In this document: piece after piece, positions 56,723-64,000 of the stretch
How the letters are laid out: every line of letters starts with the position of its first letter
Position numbering within the stretch: the first letter of the stretch is position 1
Position numbers and translations under genes: made by a program
NCBI RefSeq assembly: GCF_004798865.1
Contig: NW_025335268.1
Location: 79,634,468 to 79,698,467 of the forward strand
Length of the DNA: 64,000 nucleotides
Direction of reading: 5' to 3'
DNA from: Varanus komodoensis
Lineage: Eukaryota > Chordata > Lepidosauria > Squamata > Varanidae
Notes under the pieces: generated by a model
What the model saw: the letters and a program-made list of their open reading frames with translations, nothing else
The model's database searches: none
What the model was told of the DNA's origin: nothing

Positions 56723-57066
56723 CTGCCTGGCACCGTCGTTACTGGTTTTTCGGCACCAGGTAAAGACCTTTTTATTTAAACATCATTTTAATTGTTAAAA
56801 TATATGATCTGGCCAGGGCAACTTCCTCTTCCTTCTCTTTCCTCCTCCTATATTCTTTATTGACTTATTTTATACTGTTAATTTTAATTTTATATTATTG
56901 TATCTCAGTGTATTTTTTGTATTTCTGTATTTATTGGTAATTTATTATGTTCTATTGTATTTCAATGTATCTTGTTGTGTTGTAAGCCACCCCGAGGCTT
57001 CGGCAAGGGGCGGCATAGAAATGTTATAATAATAATAACAACAACAACAACAACAACAACAACAAC
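56723..57066 (+). mobile_element. CR1/L2-type LINE 3' end with (AAC)n tail
   Basis: It starts GCCTGGCACCGTCGTTACTG, then GGTAAAGACCTTTTTATTTA, a TTTTAAT-rich stretch and TGTAAGCCACCCCGAGGCTT, GGGGCGGCATAGAAAT, ending in AAT and AAC repeats (57020-57066). Confidence 0.8.
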
Positions 57067-57469
57067 TTAATCCAGTCAATCACACTAAAGATACTTATTA
57101 TAGTAACAAGAACAATTCACGTTTTCATTTTTACTTCTTTCTCTATTCCCAATTCAGAACAGCCATCTGACACCATCATTAACATTTACTTTTCCAAGTA
57201 ATAGCTTTTGGAGCTCTTGCTTTCCTACTCTGCCACCACCATCCTTACTCCCTATTAATATCCACATTAATAAATAGTAATTTATTTCAAAATCTTTGAA
57301 ATCCCACAGTAAAAAGTATTATGGTTTTCAGTGGCTCTTCTATTTTGGTTCTCTATTTGGTTTCTAAAGCAAGACTATACAGTACCAAACAAGGAATAAA
57401 AACACCTGTGGTTCACTTACTTGATCAGGGTTAAAGTTTTCTGTTACACTTTCACATGCACACACAATG

Positions 57470-57495
57470 TAAATATACACACACACACACAATGT
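57470..57495. repeat. (AC)n microsatellite
   Basis: About ten AC units, with a duplicated AATGTAAATAT flank on both sides. Confidence 0.9.
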
Positions 57496-57719
57496 AAATA
57501 TATATACATTATGCAAATAGGAATTTAAACTTACATTTTATTGTTTTAAAAGGTATTAACTTAAGAGTTGATTTTTTTTCTTCAAAATGATGTAATTGCT
57601 TTCTACAAGTTTTTATCATTCAACATTAATGGGGAGTTCTAGATTTGATTCCACCAAAAGGTAACACCAATAAACCAAAAGGTATACGTTTATACAGAAA
57701 CAGCTGAATGAAGGCAGTA

Positions 57720-58040
57720 TAGAGACTTCCTTGTAACAACTTCACTCACTGCGAATGAAGCTCTGGATGCAATTCAAAGTGCTGACTGTAACTTATAAAG
57801 CCATTTGAAAGGCTGCATTCTGCCTTATGAACCTGTCTGAGTTTTAAGTTCCTTAGGCCCATCTCTCTAACCCATCATTATCAAAAACAAATTTCACTGG
57901 GATTAAAGACAAGGTCTTCTCCATGGCTGGTCTCAGTTCTGGAAATCACTGACAAGGGAAGACAAACTACCTCCATGGCCAGACAAGACATTCTTTTCTG
58001 AGACACTATTTGAGCTTCTACAATTACTGTTTGCTGAAAT
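57720..58040 (+). mobile_element. CR1/L2-type LINE, end of reverse transcriptase ORF
   Basis: CTCTGGATGCAATTCAAAGT and GCTGACTGTAACTTATAAAG encode a LQFKVLTVTYKA-like word, followed by ...CCTTATGAACCTGTCTGAG and GACAAGGTCTTCTCCATGGC. This is the order at the C-terminal end of squamate L2/CR1 polyproteins. It is broken and lacks the 3' tail. Confidence 0.6.
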
Positions 58041-58457
58041 ACATTTTTAAAAGTGGTGCTAATAACTATTTTTTTTCTGATGCGTTTGGTTTTTTTTCTA
58101 TTTTAATTCAATGATGCATTTATTTGTATTTTATCAGTATCACAGGAGTTGAGTAATATTTTAGCAGATAGGCAGAACATGTCTTTAATAAATAACATAT
58201 AAATTGTGCATAGCAACACATCTTTCCGGGTTAATAACTTTTGAGCTAACCTTGACAATGTTAATGCAGTGGAAGCACAAATAAAGTGAAGCATCTCTGA
58301 AAAAAAGCATTTATTAATTTCCTACTATGCTTTCAAACTATCCACACAATTGTACTAATGCATATGACCTAACATCTTGAATAGAATTTTTGTCTTTCAG
58401 GATTTACAAATATCTAAGTAAAGTCTGCTTAACATTCAAGAAATGCCTCCTCCGATG

Positions 58458-59772
58458 TACAGTATATCACAGAAGTGAGTACACCCCTCACATTTTATAA
58501 ATATTTTATTATATCTTTTCATGTGACAACCCTGAAGAAATGACACTTTGCTACAATGTAAAGTAGTGAGTATACAGCTTGTGTAACAATGTGAATTTGC
58601 TGTCCCCTCAAAATAACTCAACACACAGCCATTGATGTCTAAACCGCTGGCAACAAAAGTGAGTACACCCCTAAGTGAAACTGTCCAAATTGGGCACAAA
58701 GTGTCAATATTTTGTGTGGCCACCATTATTTTCCAGCACTGCCTTAACCCTCTTGGGCATGTAGTTCACCAGAGCTTCACAGGTTGCCACTGGAGTCCTC
58801 TTCCACTCCTCCATGACAACATCACGGAGCTGGTGGATGTTAGAGAACTTGCGCTCCTCCACCTTCCATTTCAGGATGCCCCACAGATGCTTAATAGGGT
58901 TTAGGCCTGGAGACATGCCTGGCCAGTCCATCGCCTTTACCCTCAGCTTCTTTAGCAAGGCAGTGGTTGTCTTGGAGGTGTGTTTGGGGTCGTTATGATG
59001 TTGGAATACTGCCCTGCGGCCCAGTCTCTGAAGGGAGGGGATCGTGCTCTGCTTCAATATGTCACAGTACATGTTGGCATTCATGGTTCCCCTCAATGAA
59101 CTGTAGCTCCCCAGTGCCGGCAGCACTCATGCAGCCCCAGACCATGACACTCCCACTACCATGCATGACTGTAGGCAAGACACACTTGTCTTTGCACTCC
59201 TCACCTGGTTGTCGCCACACATGCTTGACACCATCTGAACCAAATAAGTTTATCTTGGTCTCATCAGACCACAGGACATGGTTCCACTAATCCATGTCCT
59301 TAGTCTGCTTGTCTTCAGCAAACTGTTTGTGGGCTTTCTTGTGCATCATCTTTAGAAGAGACTTCCTTTTGGGACGACAGCCCTGCAGACCAATTTGATG
59401 CAGTGTGCGGCGTATGGTGTGAGCACTGACAAGCTGACCCACCACCCCTTCAACCTCTGCAGCAATGCTGGCAGCACTCATACGACTATTTCCCAAAGCC
59501 AACCTCTGGATATGATGCTGAGCACGTGCACTCAACTTCTTTGGTCAACCATGGCGAGGCCTGTTCCGAGTGGAACCAGTCCTGTTAAACCACTGTATGG
59601 TCTTGGTCACCATGCTGCAGCTCAGTTTCAGGGTCTTGGCAATCTTCTTACAACCTAGGCCATCTTTATGTAGAGCAACAATTCTTTTTTCTTTTTTTTT
59701 CAGATCCTCAGAGAGTTCTTTGCCATGAGGGGCCATGTTGAACTTCCAGTGACCAGTATGAGTGAGAGCGAT
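58458..59772 (-). mobile_element. Tc1-type DNA transposon, inactivated and interrupted by a DIRS element
   Basis: The element begins at a TA (58458-58459) followed by CAGTATATCACAGAAGTGAG, the terminal inverted repeat of a Tc1 family known from fishes, lampreys and other vertebrates. A second inner GTGAGTACACCCCTAAGTG copy lies at about 58659-58677. The transposase lies on the minus strand. The other end stops inside the 5' leader (TATCGCTCTCACTC on the minus strand) at about 59772, where the DIRS element starts, so the second terminal repeat should lie beyond it, outside the window. Confidence 0.95.
58703..59736 (-). pseudogene. Tc1 transposase pseudogene
   Basis: Pieces read MAPHGKELSEDLKKK at the start, a paired-type helix-turn-helix (KKIAKTLKLSCSMVTKTIQW), LSARAQHHIQRLALGNSRMS, and the catalytic end down to AVLENNGGHTKY. 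About 340 residues is normal. It is dead: TGA at 59545-59547 replaces a conserved Arg, TAG at 59287-59289 replaces Tyr in DMDYWNH, and an extra C in the run at 59089-59092 shifts the frame. The second catalytic Asp of the DDE triad (QHDNDPKH) is His (58995-58997), and the catalytic Glu (PIEHLW) is Lys (58890-58892). The family consensus is from memory. Identity to it still looks high, so the insertion is not very old. Confidence 0.93.
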
Positions 59773-59928
59773 AAAAGCAGGTTGCTTACCTGTAACTGAT
59801 GTTCTTCAAGTGGCCATCTGTGCATTCACACATATGGGTTGCTGCGCCTGTGCAGAGCCTAGGCCGGAAGATTAGAAAGCTAACGGTTTTTGGAGGGAAA
59901 ACTCCGCTCCCCTCCCCCTTTGTGGTAT

Positions 59929-59936
59929 AAATAGAG
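59929..59936 (+). promoter_or_regulatory. TATA box in the DIRS terminal repeat
   Basis: TATAAATA is followed about 25-30 bases later by a TTTTGCTCAGTC initiator-like region and a less AT-rich stretch. In this right-hand repeat it would fire inward, opposite to the element's genes; the inverted left repeat would carry the sense copy. This is inferred from structure. Confidence 0.55.
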
Positions 59937-60030
59937 CGGAGTGTCCGCCATTTTGCTCAGTCTTGAAGACCGCGCGTTCGCCCTCTAGAGGTTAAAAATA
60001 AAGTAATGATAAGACACCATTATATTCCCA

Positions 60031-60215
60031 CGGTACCGATGTGAATTATAGTACGGTACCAAGAACAATCTCTAGTCAGCGATATAACCTCCCGGTACCG
60101 ATGCCATTAATATTTCGGTACAGAAAAAAAATAACCACCCAGCAACATAATCCAAATGGTACCGATGCAAATTATACTATGGTACAAAGAAAAAACATGA
60201 TATCCACTCATCGAC
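60031..60215. repeat. three ~63-bp subrepeats with GGTACCGATG core in the DIRS terminal repeat
   Basis: GGTACCGATG begins units at about 60031, 60093 and 60157. Each is followed by an ATTA(T/A)A word and a second GGTAC about 25 bp on. The units are diverged outside these words. Confidence 0.85.
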
Positions 60216-60228
60216 ACCGAGTGAGGCC

Positions 60229-60335
60229 AGCGGGTGGGTTGTGTGAATGCACAGATGGCCAATCGAAGAACATCAGTTACAGGTAAGCAACCTGCTTTTC
60301 TTCGTCGTGGCCTCTGTGCATCACACATATGGGTG
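60229..60335. repeat. DIRS internal complementary region
   Basis: 60239-60298 is the reverse complement of the element's outer end (59774-59833) with about two mismatches in 60. It is followed directly by GTGGCCTCTGTGCATCACAC and ATATGGGTGATC, a second version of the same end motif that should complement the left terminal repeat. Two ends joined in one internal block is the diagnostic DIRS arrangement, thought to template circular replication intermediates. Confidence 0.85.
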
Positions 60336-60429
60336 ATCGCAAGCTTACCAGACTCGGCGGAGGGAGGTATCATCATCGAAGAACGCATGAGAGAACAGCT
60401 CTACCAAAAGAGCAATCCCGTCTGGCACG

Positions 60430-61560
60430 TACATCAAGCCGATAGTGCTTGGTGAAAGTACATGGACCAGCCCAGATCGCAGCTCTGCAGATGTCTTGCA
60501 GCGAAACCCCTGCGGCAAAAGCAGACAAGGTCGCTACTGCTCGTGTAGAACGGCCAGTTGGAGAGACAGGTAAGTCTATTTTCGATAGCTGATAAGCCAG
60601 GACAATAGTCTGGATGATCCAATTAGAGAGTCTCTGAGATGATATTGGTGATCCCTTTTTTTGCTCGGAGTGTTTAACAAAAAGTCTATTAGTAGTACAA
60701 AAAGATTCAGTGCGGGATCTGTAAAAGGCCAAGCAGCGGCGAACATCAAGCATGTGTAAAGCACGTTCTATCGGGGTCGACGGCGACGGAAAGAAAGCCG
60801 GTAGAATGATATATTGATTCAGGTGGAACGATGTGGCCACCCTGGGTAAAAAGGAGAAATCCATCCGAAGGACAACTTTTTCCTTATGGAAGTTCAGAAA
60901 TGGTGGGTATATGCGGAGAACACAAAGCTCACTAGCTCTTTATGCTTATGTAACCGCTACTAGAAAGGCAGTTTTCCGTGACACCGGGCGTAAGTCCGCA
61001 GTTGCTAAAGGCTCGAACGGTGGTTTGGTAAGCGCTTGGAGTACTACAGAAAGACTCCACGTCGGCATGGCAGGGCAAATAGATGGATGTAAATTTTGTA
61101 GTCCCTTAATGAAGCGCCGAACCAGCGGTTGTGAGAAGACTGATAACCCGTGTATAGTGCCACAATAATGGGATATAGCAGCTGCATAAACTTTGATGGA
61201 TGACGGTTTAAGTCCCTCATGATGCAAAGGTAAAAGAAATTGTAAGATATTGGTGACTGAAGCCATTGCAGGGGAGAACGAATGGCACTCCGCAAAAGCG
61301 GAGAATCTTCTCCATTTAGCCGTACAGGAATGACGAGTGGACGGTCTTAATGCAGATTCGATAATCGCCTGAATTTCTCTGTCAGTAGGCTTCGGTATCA
61401 CGATATTCGCTGTCGAATTCGAAGTCGGGGCTGCATATGCCGTGTGTTGAGTGAGGTCACCCGTAGCGTGAGGTGTCCCCGGTACCGACTCGATGACGTA
61501 AATCAGGGGATTCGCCATGCCGTCAGCTTCAGAGAGAATATATCCGGATGGCGGATCGCT
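60430..61560 (-). pseudogene. DIRS tyrosine recombinase region (fossil)
   Basis: The upstream half reads as an N-terminal SAM-like domain (TDREIQAIIESALRPSTRHS, then a KWRRFSAFAE word and SSIKVYAAAISHYCG), typical of DIRS YR proteins. The downstream half contains the C-terminal catalytic-domain landmarks, including an STRAVAT word followed by a DICRAAIW word and a terminal KHYRLD, as in other DIRS recombinases. These enzymes insert a circular DNA copy without a target duplication. The region is broken. Confidence 0.85.
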
Positions 61561-62622
61561 CCTCCTTGTTGTGTTAACAAGTGCGGAAGAGTTGGTAGAT
61601 GAAGGAACGTTCTTCTGGACAGCAGCAAGAGAGTGGTAAACCATGGTTGTCTCGGCCACCACAGAGTCATTAGTATCCCCGTGGCCCTGTCCTGGGCTAT
61701 TTTTGTTACCACTCTCGTCAGAAGTGGGATTGGAGGAAATGCATAAAAAGTCATGTTGCTCCAAGGGACCATGAGAGCATCTCCCATCGATCCCGGCCCG
61801 ACGCCCGCTCTGGAACAGTAAAGGGCACACAGGCTGTTCTGTCGTGTGGCGAACAGGTCCACATCCGGTTAACCCCACAGGCAGAAGAGTTCCTCGCAAA
61901 GTTGTTTGTCCAACTCCCATTCGTGGGATGTCGACATCTGTCTGCTTATGTATCTGCTTCGACGTTGTCGGTTCCAGCCAGGTGAACTGTCATAAGCGTG
62001 ATGTTCCTCAGTATGCACCAGTCCCAAATGTCCATCGATAGGCATGCTAAGACTGGAGATTTTGTGCCCCCCTGCTTGTTGATGTAGAAAACTGCCGCTA
62101 TTTTGTCTGATGCAATTTGGACAATTTGACGGCATACACAGTCTCGAAAGCCTTGAGGGCACTGAAAATCACCAGAAGTTCTAGGAAGCTGATGTGTTTC
62201 CTCGCCTCACGTCGGTTCCAAGTACCTTGGACCCGAAGTCCCAAACATGCCACACCCCATCCCAGGAGGGATGCGTTGGTGTACAGAGTCGTCGTTGGCC
62301 GAGGTGGTCGAAAGGGGGTGCCAATCAACAGGTTGTCTGTGATGGTCCACCATGTTAAAGTGTGAAGGACTGCATGCGGGATCTGAATCTGCTTGGTGGC
62401 AGGATCTTGTTGCGGCTGAAAAACAGCGTTGAAGAACAGTTGAATGGGTTGCATACGTAACCTGGCATACGGGACAATGGCAATAGCAGCAACCTTATGC
62501 CCCAGTAAGTCTCTGAACGGACAAGGCTGGAACTGTTCTGTGTAATCGAATCCGATGAATATGGCTGCATAAAGCATTCTGACGTTCCGGTGGGAGGAAA
62601 GCTTTTTCCCGTGTCGAGTCAT
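61560..62622 (-). pseudogene. DIRS RNase H and connection region (fossil)
   Basis: The higher-coordinate part shows TTLYTNASLLGWGVAC and ARKHISFLELLVIFSALKAF, an RNase H fold start. Lower down are MDLFATRQNSLC-like and TLWWPRQPWFTTLL words typical of the DIRS RT/RNase H tail before the recombinase. The region is broken. Confidence 0.8.
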
Positions 62623-62759
62623 GCCCCGATGAAATCGATGACCTGCGTGGGAATAAGGGTCGATTTGTCACGGTTAATGCAGAGGCCGAGAGCATCGAGC
62701 AAAGCGCAGGTCATTTGTATATCAGACAAGAGAGCTTGTTCGGATTGCGAGATGATCAG

Positions 62760-63293
62760 TCAGTCGTCTAAGTATGGGTAAACCTGTACTCCGCGAGTCC
62801 GCAAGTGTGCGCATACCAGTGCCATACACTTTGTAAAGACTCGAGGGGCTGTGGCCAAGCCAAAGGGTAGGACATTAAACTCGAACAGGTCAGATCCAAC
62901 AGTAGAACATAGAAAGCGTCTGTGTGAAGCATGTATGGAAATATGAAAATAAGCATCCTTCAAATCCAGTGAGGCGAACCAATCCTCTCTTTTCAATAAC
63001 GGAAGAATGTTCTGTAAAGTGGTCATCCGGAACTTCCTTGGTTTGATGTACTTGTTAAGAGTTCGTAAGTCCAAGCTCAGATGGAGACCACCGTCCCTTT
63101 TCGGGACCATAAAATATCTGGAATAGAATCCATGCAATCCTTCCAAGCAAGACAATTTTCGAATCGCTCCCTTGAGAAGTAGCTGTGAGACTTCATCGCT
63201 TAGCACCGATGAAGAAGGTGTGAAGCGAATTGGGCTCCAAGGAGGGATAACATCAAATTCTATCCTATATCCGAACGAGATGATAGATAACAC
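62760..63293 (-). pseudogene. DIRS reverse transcriptase region (fossil)
   Basis: A 177-codon open stretch contains the fingers/palm order GAIRKL, FYSRYFMVPKRDGGLHLSLD, LRTLNKYI, DWFASLDLKDAYFHISIHAS, LPFGLATAPRVFTK and YPYLDD, the active-site motif of reverse transcriptases. The spacing is that of the DIRS/Ty3-like RT. This part looks the best preserved of the coding segments. Confidence 0.9.
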
Positions 63294-63404
63294 CCACCTA
63301 TCAAATTTAAAGGACTCCCAAATGGGGAGTCGGCCCTGGAGCCGGTCCCCAAAAGGGAGAAGGGAAGGTGGTGCTGGAATAGAGAGGATAGTTCGTGCAA
63401 GCTG

Positions 63405-64000
63405 TCAACATGGGCGTTTATCGGTATCGAATTGCCTACGGCCTTGGGAAAAATGCTGTTGTGCTTGCTGCATCCGATGCTGCTGTTGTTGGTATTGTTG
63501 GGTTCGAGGGTAGTTTTGCTGGCGTGGATAATATGGTTGATTCCGGTAGGACGACCGGGGCCACTGCCACTTACGTTTTTGCGGGAGCTCCACGAGGCAT
63601 GCGGTTAGGCATGATTCATGAATCACCTTTAACTTTCAGTCAGTCTTCTGGTGGAACAGACTGGTACCATCAAAAGGCATTTCCTCGATTCTGCGCTTCA
63701 TCTCATCGGGGAGATTACAATTGCGCAGCCACGCATGTCGGCATAGCGAGATGGCGTTGACGAGGGCCCTTGAATCGGTGTCTACATGGTGGCGAGCGGT
63801 AGACAGCTGTTGTACCGCCACCTGCATCGCCTCCTTAATAAAAACCCTGGCAAGGTCCGCTTGGTGGTCCGGAAAGGAGGAAGCGACGTTATCCAGTTTC
63901 TGCATGATAAAGTATTGGTAACGTGCCAGTGTCGCTTTGTAGTTCGATATGCGCACGCCGAGTCCAGAGGCCGCATAGATTCGGCACGCAAGCATATCGA
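63405..64000 (-). pseudogene. DIRS Gag-like region (fossil), continues past the window
   Basis: 63636-63995 encodes a mostly helical stretch including RNCNLPDEMKRRIEEMPFDG and TSLFHQKTD, a word pattern (LP...PFDG..LF...TD) usual in DIRS first proteins. 63405-63626 encodes a Gln/Tyr/Arg-rich tail (RTQQYQQQQHRMQQAQQ), probably nucleic-acid binding. The region is broken. Confidence 0.75.

Larger units (their letters stand above)
52014..58457 (-). other. region upstream of WWC3 exon 2, probably intron 1
   Basis: I looked on the minus strand for the first WW domain (expected DHxNRTTSWIDPRDR-like) and did not find it, so exon 1 is taken to lie beyond 64000. Contents are simple repeats at 52895 and 57470, a 60-bp tandem repeat (53354), an inverted hAT-like repeat (54869), a LINE tail (56723) and a LINE reverse-transcriptase end (57720). 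The rest of 54300-56700 is unrecognised. Confidence 0.5.
59773..60228. repeat. DIRS right inverted terminal repeat
   Basis: It starts AAAAGCAGGTTGCTTACCTG at the junction with Tc1 and contains the CATCTGTGCATTCACACATA block shared with the relic at 10612, a TATA-type promoter, and three subrepeats. The inner boundary is approximate because the left copy is outside the window. Confidence 0.8.
59773..64000 (-). mobile_element. DIRS-type tyrosine-recombinase retrotransposon, right part; runs off the window
   Basis: From low to high coordinates it shows a terminal repeat, an internal complementary region, then tyrosine recombinase, RNase H, reverse transcriptase and Gag-like segments, all coding on the minus strand. 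This order, inverted rather than direct end repeats, and a recombinase in place of a DDE integrase define DIRS elements. It is broken, with roughly half a dozen or more breaks in the visible coding part, though DIRS genes also overlap in different frames naturally. The outer end repeat and its internal complement are almost identical, suggesting a recent insertion. It lies inside the Tc1 element. Confidence 0.93.

Noticed and set aside
52014-58457. WWC3 exon 1 in this interval
   Set aside because: No minus-strand segment resembling the first WW domain and no CpG-rich promoter was found; it is probably beyond the window.
60041-63760. Plus-strand ORFs opposite the DIRS genes
   Set aside because: They are shadows of the minus-strand coding segments and show no protein motifs of their own.
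59773-64000. Ordinary LTR retrotransposon or retrovirus
   Set aside because: The end repeats are inverted with an internal complementary region, and the enzyme after RNase H is a tyrosine recombinase, so it is a DIRS element.

Overview
The window is vertebrate nuclear DNA, very probably from a squamate reptile. It is AT-rich and holds one large intron-rich host gene plus old interspersed repeats. The lineage call rests on Sauria-type tRNA SINEs (30327, 49838, 32806), 3' ends of Bov-B (RTE) LINEs (41139, 19661) and CR1/L2-type LINE tails, a mix typical of lizards and snakes. I cannot name the species.

The host gene lies on the minus strand and is recognised as WWC3 (WW and C2 domain containing 3, a KIBRA-family Hippo-pathway scaffold). 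I resolved 22 coding exons, from the exon carrying the second WW domain (51904-52013) to the terminal exon with stop codon and C-terminal ADDV PDZ ligand (9442-9508). All are bounded by splice sites and their phases agree; together they encode 1,120 residues plus stop. One exon (21519-21605) is embedded in unremarkable AT-rich sequence and is easy to miss. One intron uses a GC donor (15441-15444), and exon 9 has two acceptors 9 nt apart. The first exon (first WW domain) was not found and probably lies beyond the right edge. The 3' UTR runs left from 9441, perhaps to about 6262.

The left 6 kb is probably the gap between WWC3 and the next gene. It holds no recognised coding gene, but at 958-1023 there is a splice-flanked 66-bp open segment beside an E-box palindrome, which may be a 5' exon of a neighbour.

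The introns carry LINE, SINE, hAT-like and microsatellite remains. A diverged relic of a DIRS terminal repeat lies at about 10612-10862.

The right end (58458-64000) is a nested insertion. An inactivated Tc1 transposon on the minus strand (58458-59772, left terminal repeat and most of the transposase present) is interrupted by a DIRS-type tyrosine-recombinase retrotransposon. The DIRS element starts at about 59773 and runs off the window. Visible parts, left to right, are the right inverted terminal repeat with 63-bp subrepeats and a TATA-type promoter, the internal complementary region, and then tyrosine recombinase, RNase H, reverse transcriptase and Gag-like segments on the minus strand. 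It is broken in several places, but its end repeats are nearly identical, so it is probably young.
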